From Euphorbia lathyris (lineage: Eukaryota > Streptophyta > Magnoliopsida > Malpighiales > Euphorbiaceae), in contig NC_088916.1 of the NCBI RefSeq assembly GCF_963576675.1, positions 21,799,501 through 21,863,500 of the forward strand: DNA of 64,000 nt, read 5' to 3'. Position 1 is the first letter of the stretch; every line of letters begins with the position of its first letter. Made by a program: the position numbers and the translations under genes. Below are positions 23,783 through 34,366 of the stretch, in pieces. The notes below the pieces were generated by a model, which was given only the letters and a program-made list of their open reading frames with translations, ran no database searches and was not told where the DNA came from.

Positions 23783-25143
23783 TTGTGACTCAGTGGCTCC
23801 ATTTTGGTCAGCGAAAGCTGAGCATGGGTCATCTTCAGTAGGCTGACTTCCCTTCCCTACAGGGTCAGTTTCATCGAACTCAATATGTACAGATTCTTCT
23901 ACGACCTGAGTTCGTTTATTAAACACCTTATATGCTTTGCTGTTTGTTGAGTACCCTAAGAAGATAGCTTCATCAGCTTTAGAATCAAACTTAGCAAGAT
24001 TGTCTTTAGTATTTAAAATAAATCACTTGCAACCGAAGGCACGAAAGTATCCAATGTTGGGTTTTCGTCCTTTCCAAAGTTCATAGGGGGTTTTCTTAAG
24101 TATAGGTCTAACTAAAGCCCTATTGAGTATGTAGCAAGCTGTGTTAACAGCTTCACCCCAGAAATACTTTGGAAGCCTATTTTCACTCAGCATTGTCCTA
24201 GCTATTTCAACTAAGGTTCTGTTCTTCCTCTCAACTACCCCATTCTGTTGAGGAGTTCTAGGAGTATAAAAATTATGGTCAATGCCGCTGACTTCACAGA
24301 ATTCATCAAACTGTTGGTTTTTGAATTCTCCGCCATTATCACTTCGGATGTGAGCTAATTTAAGGTCTTTGTCATTTTCAAGTTTTCTAATCAGTGTTGA
24401 GAACATCTCAAAATCTTCATCCTTGCTACTCAGCAAGATGACCCAAGTATACCGAGAGAAGTCATCGACAATGACTAAGGAAAATCTCTTACCACCCAAG
24501 CTCAGCGGCTGGATTGGTCCGAAAAGATCCAAGTGTAGTAATTCTAATGGACGCTTGGTTGAGACTACATTTTTACTTTGAAAAGACTTTTTGGTTTGTT
24601 TACCTTGCTGACAAGCATTGCATAATTGATCCTTCTCAAATCTAAGTTTGGGTAATCCCTTAACTAGTTGCTTTCTTGCTAGTTTGGCTAGGAGGTCCAT
24701 GCTTACATGACCAAGTCTCCTATGCCATAGTCAGGAATTATCTTCCTTTGACACTAAGCATATATTCTTTGAAAACTTCTTTTCTAAGTTTAGCATAAAA
24801 ACATTTTCAACACGAGGGGCAGTTAAAATTAATTCATTTGTTTTCCCTCGAGTATTCTACACTAATTGGCATCAAATACAACCTTTCTACCGCTGTCACA
24901 CAGTTGAGATACGCTCAGTAGGTTATATTTAAGACCCTTGACTAGGGAGACTGACTCAATAGTAGGATTACCACCAACGGTACCTGACCATACTATCTTA
25001 CCCTTTTTGTTGTCTCCAAAACTTACATTTCCTCCTCGTTTATACACAAGTGTGATGAACTGAGTTTCATCACCAGTCATATGCCTCGAGCATGCGCTGT
25101 CAATGTACCATAGCTTTGACTTCTCCACGCACCTCAGGCTCAC
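23783..25143 (-). pseudogene. pol: Pol fragment of element B (protease and integrase only)
   Basis: Reads leftward from CVEKSKLWYIDSACSRHM (protease) through LGHVSMDLLAKLAR and the integrase core (DLFGP, SDNGGEF, VVERKNR) to the linker before reverse transcriptase, where it ends at the LTR of element A. It carries a frameshift near 24862, a stop at about 24731 inside the LWHRRLGH region and a stop at about 24023 after the FRAFGC motif. The pol frame differs from the gag frame, unlike element A. Confidence 0.85.
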
Positions 25144-25154
25144 CTGTAATGTAA

Positions 25155-26897
25155 CTAGTTATCTTTAGGTACCCAATTCTTTTTGGGTCCTCGTTTGTTA
25201 GATTTAACAGGTGATGCATCATATTTGATTTTGTGATGACATACATTTATAGTGTGGCCATCTTTCCCACAATAGTCACAATAAACCACCCTTTGAGGGT
25301 GTTTCCATTTTTGGTCAGCACAATGATGCTGAGCATACCAACACACACTTACAGTGTGTCCTCTCTTTCCAGAACAGTCACACTGACTGTTTTGCTGAGT
25401 GTACCGTCTTTGCTGACTAGTACCTAAATACTCAGCTTTTGAATAGAACCTTTTCTTAGCTGATGAACTCAGTTGGTTCTGTATAGATGTGATGTCCTTT
25501 CTCAGCCTTTTAGCGTCTGATTGGACTTCAGAGACAAACCCGTGCATGATTTTCAAGTTTTCATCTTGCCTGGTATTGTCCCGAAGAAGATGTCGGAGGT
25601 CACTGAGTTTGACCTCTTCAATCTCATCACACCGCCTGCTGAGTGCTCTTATTTTCTTGTTACACTTTTTGATCAGTGTATAGAGATCACTCAGGGCATT
25701 AACCATTTCATTTCTAAGCAAGGGTATAGATGTTACCTCATTAGAGTGTTCCTTATGGTCAGACCCATCAGAGAGGTCAGCTTGCTCAGATCGGCAGTTG
25801 TCAGCAGTTTATTCAGCCATAAAACAGATGTTTACTGACTCAGTGGCATCAGCTTCTGATGAGGTTGACTCATCACTGTCACTCCATGTGGCCACCATTG
25901 CCTTTCTACTTCCTTTCGTGTCCTTCTTTAAGGTAGGACAACTTGATTTGATGTGCCCAGCTTGATGGCATTCGAAACACGTAACAGGCTTGGAGCTGTC
26001 CCTTTTGTGTCTGTTGTCGCTAGACTCAGCTTTGTATTTATCGCTTCTTTTAAATGGCCTTTTGCTGTTCTTGTCATTTTTCCTAAACATCTTCTTCATC
26101 TTTCTGGTAAACATGGCCATTTCCTCATCGTCTGATGAGTCAGCTTCCGTTGAGTGAGCTTTCATGACAAGAGATTTTTGCTTCTTGTCCTCAGTCTTTT
26201 CTTTGGCTTCAAAAATTTTCATGGATATCTCATGGGTCAGAAGAGATCCGATGAGCTCATCATATTTGTACGTGGTCAGGTCTTGAGCTTCTTCAACAAC
26301 TGTCTTCTTAGCTTGCCAGCTCTTGGGGAGACTTCTTAAGATTTTCTTCACCTGCTCTTCTTCTGTGAAGTTCTTGTCGAGTCTCTTAAGCTCATTTATG
26401 ATGTTAGTGAATCTTGAGTTCATCTCTGAGATGTCTTCATTTTTGTTCATTTCAAACAGCTCGTATACCCGCATGTGTTGATTCACTTTGGACTCCTTGA
26501 CCTTACTGGTTCCTTCATAGGTAACCTCCAGCTTCTTCCAGATTTCCTGTGCTGACTCACAACCTGAAATTTTATTGTACTCTACAGCATCTAACGCACA
26601 GTGAAGCATATTGATAGTCGAAGCATTATTTTGTAATTTCTTAAGGTCATCATCTGACCATTTATCCTCACTTTTGACGGACTTTACACCATCAATAGTT
26701 TCATAGGGAACAAACAGGCCTTGGACTATAGCTAGCCATGCACTCATGTTTGTTGCCTGAATGAAATTTTTCATTCTGTTCTTCCAAAATGTATAATTAG
26801 ATCTGAAGAACAGAGGAGGCCGACTAATAGATAATCCCTCAGGGAGTATCTGTGTTGTTTGATTTCCTGGAAGGAAACGAGTGCTGTTCTCAGCCAT
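25155..26897 (-). pseudogene. gag: Gag of element B with one internal stop
   Basis: Starts at ATG 26897 (MAENSTRFLPGNQ) and stays in one frame to TAG 25155-25157. It is closely related to Gag of element A: same N-terminal domain, same CCHC knuckle (CFECHQAGHIKSSC). A TAA at 25809-25811 interrupts it after residue 362. The C-terminal part has two further knuckle-like motifs (CDCSGKRGHTVSVC, in which the second cysteine is displaced, and CDYCGKDGHTINVC), one fewer than A. Confidence 0.85.
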
Positions 26898-26946
26898 TTA
26901 CAGGGATCAGCTCAAGATAGTTTTATCTTGAATAGTGAGCTACTGG

Positions 26947-26958
26947 GCTCTGATACCA
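26947..26958 (-). other. Primer binding site of element B
   Basis: The minus strand reads TGGTATCAGAGC two bases from the LTR end at 26961; tRNA-Met type as in element A. Confidence 0.92.
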
Positions 26959-26960
26959 CT

Positions 26961-28390
26961 TGTTGGTCCCGTGTAACGTAATAGAATTAGTTCTAAAGGG
27001 GGGGGGGGTTAGGAACTAATATAACTTTTTCACTTAATAATGCTGACTTAATTAAATGTTTGATAATTTAACTCAGTTTCAGGTCAGCAAGACTGAGTGA
27101 AGTGTGACACAACTTTAATCAGATACTGACTAGAGCTGTTTCAATTGTGAGTTGGGAAGTAACACTTTAGGTCAGCTTCCAACTCAGTACTCTGATTACT
27201 CAGCGTCGTCTTGTACAAATTATTTACTGAGTAATTTAAGCAAGCAACATATACATATACAAATATATCAAGAGAAAGGGTTAGAAATTACTCAGCAGAC
27301 TTATCCTGGTTCGGCCTCACCGCCTACATCCAGTCCCCAGAATCCCTCTAAGCTTTTTCAATCCACTATTGAGCTCTTTAAAGGTAGAGCACAAACCGTT
27401 TACAATAGCAACTGAGTATGCAAGAGTACCGTCCTCTATTCGTCTATTCAATCCTATCAACCACTGAACACTATAACCGAGTGTCCAGAATTTCTCTACC
27501 ACTGAGTACTATAACCGAGTACTCATCTTCACTCTTCTAACCTTTATAATTGATACAAGATTTTTCTCACAAAATGAAGAACACTTTAGATGAATACAAT
27601 TCACTCTAGACTTTTACACAATGATTGAAATTGGGTGTAAGAACTTGCTTTTTCTATTCAAACAACTTCTCTTTTGGATTTTTGACTTAGTGAAGATTCT
27701 GCTTGTCTGTTTTTCTTGTATATTTCCGGCGATGATCCAAGTGATGAACTTGTCCATTTTTACTGAATTCTGAAGCTTTAATGATTTGAAAATCCGACAT
27801 AGCCATTGAGAAGAACGGTCTTCTTCGTCATCATGTGGTCAGCTTTCAGAATCGCAGGCCAATCCTGTCTTCTGATTTGCGCAGGAGGCAGGCTTGCCAG
27901 TTTCGTATTCTTGCACCAGGTTCGTCTTCTAGCGCCAGGTTTGTCTTCTAGCCAAAATCCAGACGGTCCATTCGTCTCGAAAAGATCCTTGATCATATTT
28001 TCGAGGCTTCTGATTTGTTGCAGAGATTTGTCGGACCTTGTCTTCTAGTAAACGGATCATTGGCGCTGACTTGATCTTTACTCAGCTTGACTCGACAGCG
28101 ACTTGAAAGTTGCTCAGCTTGACTCCACAGCTTCGCCTTCAAGCTTTTCTGAAGAAGACATTTCTTTTACAACGCTAAGTTGTATTCCATTCAGCTTCTG
28201 CTGTGTGATCTGCTTATGCTGTCTTTCTTTTTATAAACACTTAGTTCCTGTTCTAGTCAGTTTACTTACTCAACATTGAACAAACATATTAGTACAATTA
28301 AACCAAAGCATTTAAATTTAATTGTCTTAATCATGGGATTAACTTAAATAATTTTGTCAAATCAAAATCATGTGGAAAGGTGTTTCAACA
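26961..28390 (-). repeat. 5' LTR of element B
   Basis: On the minus strand it starts TGTTGAAACACCTTTCCACA and ends GGGACCAACA, about 1430 bp. Both ends match the LTR of element A but the interior is diverged, so A and B belong to related subfamilies. It includes a C run of about ten (G run at 26998-27007 on plus). Confidence 0.85.
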
Positions 28391-28735
28391 AGCTGTATCT
28401 CTCAGAAGTTGAGTATATCAAGAAGGTCTTGAATAGATTCGGCATGCAAGATGCCAAGCCAGCTACGGTTCCTTTGGGTAGCCATTTTAAGCTATCTAAA
28501 CATGACTCCCCTAAGAGCAGAGAAGGGAAATTAGGGTTTCAGACAGTTAGGGTTTCTTGAGGAGTATAAATGTAACCTCTTTCTCTGTAATCCAGATCTC
28601 TTTCATTATAGTGAAATATCCTGGCTTGGTAGTGCCTCCAGACGTAGTCATTCATATTGAGTGACGAACTGGGTAAACAATTCTTATGTGATTGCTTGTT
28701 TTTCGTTTATCCTAATCACATTTATTCCTAACATC
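28391..28735 (+). mobile_element. Old Copia fragment: reverse transcriptase piece and LTR end
   Basis: 28391-28535 encodes YIKKVLNRFGMQDAKP and HFKLSKHDSP, typical of the end of a Copia reverse transcriptase of a non-SIRE lineage. It runs into an LTR-like end with GGGTTTCTTGAGGAGTATAAA, a CATTATAGTGAAA word and a CCTAACA end near 28733. Element B inserted into this older copy; the part between reverse transcriptase and LTR has been lost. Confidence 0.6.
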
Positions 28736-28928
28736 ATGTACATATTAAGAAATCTGATCTTAATTTATGCTGATTTGATCTATTGGTTTATGTATATCTA
28801 ATAAGAACTTGCATAGATTTGATTTCTTATAGTTGTTTATTAAATCCTATTATCTGTTTCGCCCTTTCTTAGGAATCTAGTCTTAGATATGGACCAAAGT
28901 TCCATGATTTTTATTTGTTCAAACCTGC
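28736..28928. other. Unassigned AT-rich sequence between two element fragments
   Basis: No recognisable coding or transposon ends. The Gypsy frame reads through part of it past its last conserved motif. Confidence 0.5.
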
Positions 28929-29437
28929 CTTTGTGATCTATCCTTGACAAATGATCTGCAGCAACATTCTCCGTTCCCTTTTTATCCTTAATTTCCAAAT
29001 CGAACTCCTGAAGTAATAGCAACCATCGGATCAACCTTGGCTTAGCATCTTTTTTCGCGAACAAGTATCGCAACGCTGCGTGATCTGTGTGAACAATCAC
29101 CCTGGATAAAACCAAGTAGGGCCTGAATTTGTCGAAAGCATACACAACCGCCAGAAGTTCCTTCTCGGTAGTTGTATAGTTTTGCTGGGCCACGTTCAAT
29201 GTTTTGCTGGCATAGTAGATAGGTCGAAACCTCTTCTCAATCCTCTGTCCAAGAACAGCTCCCACACAAGTATCGCTTGCGTCGCACATTATTTCAAAAG
29301 GTTGCTCCCAATCTGGTCCTGCTAGTATAGGTGAGTTGATCAGCTTAGTCTTTAAGAGCTCAAAGGCCTTCAAACAGTCTGCATTGAAAGAGAACTCGGC
29401 TTCCTTATGGAGTAGGGCTGACAATGGGAGTGCAATC
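28929..29437 (-). pseudogene. Gypsy reverse transcriptase/RNase H fragment
   Basis: Minus-strand frame with [20 protein letters not shown], the RNase H start [49 protein letters not shown] and the end motif [10 protein letters not shown]. The pattern is that of Athila/Tat-type Gypsy elements. The fragment is cut at 29438 by a SIRE-type LTR and lacks reverse transcriptase catalytic motifs and integrase. The open frame continues to 28840 beyond the last recognised motif. Confidence 0.85.
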
Positions 29438-30065
29438 TGTTGAAACACCTTTCCACATAATTTTGATTTGACAAAATTGTTTAAGTATAATTGAAATACA
29501 TATTCTAAACACACTAAGTTTAAATGCTTTGATTTATTCTACTAATGTGTTTGTTCAATGTTGAGTTAAATTGTTTATAAGACACAAGAATTAAAAGGCC
29601 CAAGCCCAATACAAGTGTCAAAGCCCAAGTCAAACAACTCAGTACTACTCGGCCCGCGTTTTCCAAAACGTTGTCACTTTGGACAGAACGCAACTCAGCG
29701 TAAGAAGGATCTAGAAGACCTTCGGGAACAACTTCAAGATGAAGCTGCTGAGTAGATTCGACAAACGTACAAGACAGCAGCTGGCTAAGGAAAACTTCCA
29801 GACAAAGTATTTCTACTTTGGGTAAAGTTCAGATGACACAGTATGCTGTCCAGTTGACTTTACCATAAAAGGAGAAACATTCTGCTGAGCTGACCGAGAA
29901 CAGAAGATACACAAATCTGATTGGCCGAGAGCTCTGAGCAAGTCAGGATGACAACGACAGGAAGCCGTTTCCCTCCAACGGTTATTTCGAAATTCGAAAT
30001 GACCGATGCCCAGACGTCTCTATAAATAGAGTGCCATCAGATGCTTCAACACTTACAGAACTGAA
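29438..30065 (+). repeat. Partial LTR of a SIRE-type Copia element
   Basis: Starts TGTTGAAACACCTTTCCACA exactly like the LTRs of A and B but is diverged after the first 40 bases and contains a TATA box CTCTATAAATAGAG near 30018. The 3' part of the LTR and all internal sequence are missing; the right end is approximate. Confidence 0.7.
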
Positions 30066-30549
30066 ATAATGGATTTTCGATAACTGATCATGGCTAATGG
30101 TGGTTTTTTCCCCAGTTAAAACAGAGAAGGCCTCTCTATGCTGTGAAAAATTCTCTAGACAATGCTCCTCCTGCTAGAGATTTTATTGGAGCTCTTAAGG
30201 AAAGTTTATATTAGAACTGGAGTTCCAGGTTTGATTGCAGAAGTGAAGAGGCTTCTCCAAGTAGGGAATTCTCAGAGATTTTAATTTACAGCGTAGTGAA
30301 ACGTTTTTGTATTGACAAATTTACTTTCTAGTGAACTAGTTTTGATAATTGCTGTAGCAGTTATATCAATTTGACAATTTTGGATTATATTGTTGAGAAA
30401 TGAATATTGACTCCATTACATAATATATGAAAGTATGTTCTTAATCTTTAGATAAAAAATTTAGTTGATTTGATTGATTAAAAATATTTTGTAATTATAT
30501 ATTTTATTATAAAAAGTATTGAAATATTTATATAAAATATAAATAATTA
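30066..30549. other. Unassigned stretch
   Basis: The first 250 bp have near-coding base composition but no open frame I can assign; the rest is very AT-rich. Confidence 0.4.
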
Positions 30550-30814
30550 AAAAAAATGGTCCAAAGGAGGTTTAGAAGTCTCCTAGCAAAACCGTCGGTA
30601 ACACGTCGCATAACCCACAAAAACACTACAACCAAACTGTTCCTATAGAAACTTACCCTCACGCCTCATAAAAACCGTCGGTAGAATAGCAACGCCTGCT
30701 GTAGCAATGGTTCTGCGACTGTTTTGAAAACCGTCGGTATAGTCTATACCGATAGACATAACCGTCGCTACAGAAGCTAAATTCCGTCGGTAAAAACTCT
30801 TTTTTTTTTTAGTG
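30550..30814 (-). mobile_element. CACTA (En/Spm-like) transposon terminus
   Basis: On the minus strand it begins CACTAAAAAAAAAAAGAG, followed by subterminal repeats of TACCGACGGTT (plus-strand AACCGTCGGTA at about 30588, 30669, 30729, and variants near 30768 and 30783). A CACTA end followed by repeated TACCGACGG-type words is typical of plant En/Spm elements. No transposase and no partner end are visible. Confidence 0.7.
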
Positions 30815-31106
30815 AAAGCATGCTCATTCAATAACTACACTACAAAGGAACAAACTTTAAACAAGAATGGGTGTGGGTAGAGTCTCAAGAGAAGAGAAGA
30901 GAGGGCTTTTACTAAGCAGGCTGGGCAGGGAAACGGTCAAGTCGTTTAGGTGTATCCCTTAACATTCAAGCACATTAAGAAGCTTTTACGGAGGCTGACC
31001 CAAACAACGACTACAAAAAGGCTGACTAAGATTGAGTTATGGAGAACCTTCTTCCGGATCAAGGCATATACATCCAATAATGCAAGTCCAAAGCTCCATA
31101 TACTTT
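30815..31106. other. Non-coding sequence at the left edge of the duplication
   Basis: No clear gene. On the minus strand the part near 31037-31106 continues the DUF1997-like exon of 31107-31140 but soon hits stops. Confidence 0.4.
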
Positions 31107-31509
31107 GTAAACCCATTGAAGCTATCAGGTAGCTGCAAAATAAAACTCAACTTTTCACATTTCATAACTTGGGGCTTTGAATTCCAAAATTTAACACTTT
31201 TACTTGCTAAGATGCCCATAAGAGGATTGATGTTTTATTTTGTGGTGGGACTAGAAGACTTCAGCTCAGGTTTCGTTTACTACTACTGAGATATGTGCTC
31301 AGGTGATGTAATATAAGACGATTGGGAAAGAGAAACATATTTTGGGAAAATAAAAGCACTACTAACATTTAATCAGATAAGATGAAGAATGCACCACACT
31401 AAAGTTTTTGGAAATGCATTATGGCACTGGAAATACATTCACTATTAAAAACTAGAAGGAAAAAGGTACAAATTAATATATACAGTTTTTAAATATTGTT
31501 TTTTGTAAA

Positions 31510-32812
31510 ACCGAACCGATCATATACAAATTAATATACCATAATGGGTGTCGTTTATAATAGGTTAATAAGATATAATTTTTTCCAAATAAAGTGTAAA
31601 AAATGAGTCACTATATTCGCGCTCTTGCAGACTAGAGATTGAAAATTCTAGAGAGCCTTCCTCTTGCCTTTTCCTCTTCTTCCCGAACACCGATATATCC
31701 TAAAAAATAAAATTGATTCTGAACCGAATCGAAAATCAAATTTTTATGCTGTTTGGTTCAGTTTTACAGTTTTACCACATTGTGCACAACCCTAGGCAAG
31801 GGCGAATCCAGTATGGGAGCACTAGGGCAGTTGCCCCCACTGACATTTGTATTTTTTAAAAAACTCAGGTATTAATTTTGGATTTACTGGTTCTAGAATT
31901 GAGGATAAAGAATGGTTTTAAATTTAATATTTTCGTTTTATTTTTTTAATTCTGTTTTAAAGCAAAATGACATCATTTTATTTAATTAGAACTACGTCCT
32001 TTTGTTTACAGTAAAAATAAAAAATAAAAAGTAAATATTTAAATGTAAAACTAAATAGGTCCTAAAACAAACCATCGATGTCTTTTACTCTTTTTAATCT
32101 CTTTAGTTCTTCTTCCTCAATTCCTTCTTCTTTTTAAGCCTAAATTGAAATTCCTAATCCTAACTAAGCTTAAATCAAAATTGGCAGCCAATCCCTCCGT
32201 AGTTTAATCGTTGGTCCGGCACTCCATCTCCGATCTTTGCCTTTCTATTTTGGTATTTTTTTGCTACTACTTGAATTTTGATTTGATATTTCTGCTACGG
32301 GTAAACTACATCAATGGTATTTGAACTTTACCTAGTTTACACTTTGGTACCTAGATTACATTTTTTTAAACCGAACCGATTATATATATATATACAAATT
32401 AATATACCATAATGGATGTCGTTTATAATAGATTAATAAGATATAATTTTTTTCAAATAAAGTGTAAAAACTGAGTCACTATACATATTTTGACACGTGT
32501 AATATGGACCCATAATTATTATAAGAGGCCCCACTATTTTAATTATTACATGGGGTCGCCATACACGTGTCCAAATGTAAATTGGAGGTCTTCCGAGTGA
32601 CATCGAAGACCGGGTGCTTAATATAAGAACTCTCCCTAGAGATGGAAAATTCTAGAGAGCCTTCCTCTTGCCTTTTCCTTTTCTTCCCGAACACCGATAT
32701 ATCCTAAAAAATCAAATTGATTCCGAACCGAACCAAAAATCAAATTTTTATACTGTTCGGTTCAGTTTTACGGTTTTACCACATTGTGCACAACCCTAAG
32801 TAAGGGTAAAAT
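31510..32812. repeat. Internal repeat within the duplicated segment
   Basis: The block at about 31510-31800 (AAACCGAACCGAT..., ATTCTAGAGAGCCTTCCTCT, CCACATTGTGCACAACCCTA) recurs at about 32366-32812 with an extra 150 bp. The same pair is present in copy 2 (about 52800-53090 and 53650-54078), so it predates the duplication. No protein-coding content seen. Confidence 0.75.
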
Positions 32813-33036
32813 TGACATTGCTTGACAAAGTTAGACATAAAATTACACTATTTTATAAATTTAAAGGCAAATTTGCATCTTATACCTTATTCAAAACTTC
32901 ATCTCTCCCTTAGAAAAAACACAAAAAAAAAACTCATCACTCCTTTAAATATAAATATTTAAGCCTCAAATTAACAAATAATACCAATTTAGTTATCATC
33001 TTTTCTAATACTAAATAATCTCATAAATAAAATTTA

Positions 33037-33614
33037 GGATCAATATGTAAAAATACCTCTAACGTTTACAACCATGAGCAATTTTACCATTAACGTCTAA
33101 AATGGTGTAATTTTACCTCTAACATTGGTAGCCAAAAATAATTTTACCCTTAACGTTGGCAAGTTGGATTAATTTTAGACATTATTATAAAATGTGGATA
33201 TTTTGTTCCATATTCTCCACCAATTGCAGGTCATTTTGATTCTAAAAAAATTATAGTTTTTTGTGATTTAATAATAGAATTGAAGATTAATATTTTTATA
33301 TTCAGTGAAATATTTGATTTTTTTGTCCAACTCGTACAAAATAAAATATATATTTTTAATTTCTTTTCACGTTCATCTGTGTGATTTGTTAATAATGGTA
33401 ATAAAATTACACAAATTTGAATTGTAGATGACAAGATTCATGATCGAGAAGACAATATTTGATGAATTATTTCTCAAATTGACCCAACTTGTCAATGTTA
33501 GGGGTAAAATTGCTCTTGGTTGCCAATATAAGGAGTAAAATTGTACAATTTTAGACGTTAAGAGTAAAATTGCTCCTGACTGTAAACGTTTGGGTTATTT
33601 TCTCATCTTAACCC
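33037..33614. mobile_element. Mutator-like inverted-repeat element upstream of the CLE-like gene
   Basis: Terminal inverted repeats of roughly 130 bp: the left end has AACGTTTACAACCATGAGCA and the right end has GCTCCTGACTGTAAACGTT, its near-complement. The flanks TAAAATTTA (33028-33036) and TAAAATTTT (33615-33623) match at 8 of 9 positions, the duplication size of Mutator-like elements. No coding capacity. It ends about 290 bp before the ATG of the CLE-like gene and is shared with copy 2. Confidence 0.7.
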
Positions 33615-33833
33615 TAAAATTTTAAAAAAATTATTTTACCGAACACACCTAAATTCTGGACGAAATAGTATCTAAAGAATAATAGAAAAAAAAACTATAA
33701 AATAAAAATGAATAAAAAGGCAAATCTAAATAAATGTCAAGGAATCTGTAGAATATCAAATCATATATAGCAACTAGATTACATAAAATATGCCCTAATT
33801 AAGTTTTTTCTTTTTTGAAGCACATAGTAGCTA

Positions 33834-33842
33834 CTATATAAG
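33834..33842 (+). promoter_or_regulatory. TATA box of CLE-like gene, copy 1
   Basis: CTATATAAG about 64-70 nt upstream of the ATG at 33905, followed by an AC- and T-rich leader; conserved in copy 2. Confidence 0.6.
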
Positions 33843-33904
33843 TAGCAACAGAATTAAGAATCCTAAACCATTTCTTTCTTCATAATTTTGTAAAACACAA
33901 AAAT

Positions 33905-34366
33905 ATGAAGGTTTTGATAGTTATAGCATTTCTTATGGTTTCTTGTTGTGAAGCCGGCCGCCATACCCTTTCTTCCTCCGGTCACATTCTAGTGTCTGAA
34001 AGTTACTATGTAAAGGTGCATGATCAATGGCACTTGAAAAGGCTCGTTCCCTCCGGTCCTAATCCTATAACTTCTCCAGGAACACCTCCCGCGTTTGGTT
34101 CTAAGAGGCTTGTTCCCTCCGGTCCTAATCCTACAGTTTCTCCTGACTTACCTCAATCGATCGGTTCTAAGAGGCTTGTTCCTTCTGGTCCTAATCCTGC
34201 AGTTTCTCCTGACTTACCTCCATTGATCGGTTCTAAGAGGCTTGTTCCTTCCGGTCCTAATCCTGCAGTTTCACCTGAATTGCCTCCATCGATCGGTTCT
34301 AAGAGGCTTGTCCCGTCCGGTCCTAATCCTCAAACTTCTCCGGGAACACCTCCGTTTGAGTTCTAA
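33905..34366 (+). CDS. Multi-unit CLE-like secreted peptide precursor (five units)
   Basis: A 153-residue protein. Residues 1-18 form a signal peptide (MKVLIVIAFLMVSCCEA), so it should enter the secretory pathway. Residues 19-45 are a variable propeptide. From Arg46 there are five head-to-tail units with a 22-residue period (Arg46, 68, 90, 112, 134). All five begin RLVPSGPNP and are preceded by Lys, giving a dibasic KR junction. The core is that of plant CLE peptides (R-x-V-P-S-G-P-N-P). Units then diverge: xTSPGTPP in the first and last, (A/T)VSPxLPx in the middle, with GSK before the next Arg. The usual CLE ending His-Asn is missing. No introns are needed. Known CLE peptides are processed, hydroxylated on Pro and sensed by leucine-rich-repeat receptor kinases; that this one acts so is inference. 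Alternatives are another Pro-rich peptide family (PIP or CEP type), which fit the core less well. Confidence 0.75.
   Translation: MKVLIVIAFLMVSCCEAGRHTLSSSGHILVSESYYVKVHDQWHLKRLVPSGPNPITSPGTPPAFGSKRLVPSGPNPTVSPDLPQSIGSKRLVPSGPNPAVSPDLPPLIGSKRLVPSGPNPAVSPELPPSIGSKRLVPSGPNPQTSPGTPPFEF
34040..34363 (+). repeat. 66-bp coding minisatellite in the CLE-like gene
   Basis: Five in-frame units of 66 bp (the last shortened to 60) starting at AGG. The conserved part of each unit is the RLVPSGPNP codons; the spacer varies more. Confidence 0.93.

Larger units (their letters stand above)
3254..28390 (-). mobile_element. SIRE-like Copia element B, minus strand, interrupted and truncated
   Basis: Reading from right to left: 5' LTR 26961-28390, tRNA-Met-type primer site, gag, protease and integrase part of pol (to 23783), then after element A the pol-ORF3 spacer (12037-11564) and the third ORF (11563-10652 and 4587-3254). 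Reverse transcriptase, RNase H, the end of the third ORF and the 3' LTR are missing. Two younger elements lie inside it: A (12038-23782) and an Athila-like element (4588-10646). Orientation and order follow the intact order seen in A, so the assembly of these pieces into one element is an inference. Confidence 0.75.

Noticed and set aside
27152..27415. 87-codon plus-strand frame
   Set aside because: Antisense of the LTR of element B; no family features.
31037..31219. 60-codon minus-strand frame as an intact gene
   Set aside because: It crosses a splice acceptor of the DUF1997-like remnant and is mostly intron; only the [14 protein letters not shown] part looks coding.
34040..34363. Possibility of a CRISPR-like or simple satellite array
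   Set aside because: The 66-bp periodicity is in frame within a signal-peptide-bearing ORF and the protein core is conserved; there are no constant repeats with unique spacers.
33905..34366. Extensin, PIP, CEP or IDA-type precursor instead of CLE
   Set aside because: There are no Ser-Pro-rich extensin blocks or Tyr motifs, no SGPSP-GH (PIP), no CEP tail and no IDA PIPP core, while R-L-V-P-S-G-P-N-P fits CLE. Not fully excluded because the CLE tail is missing.
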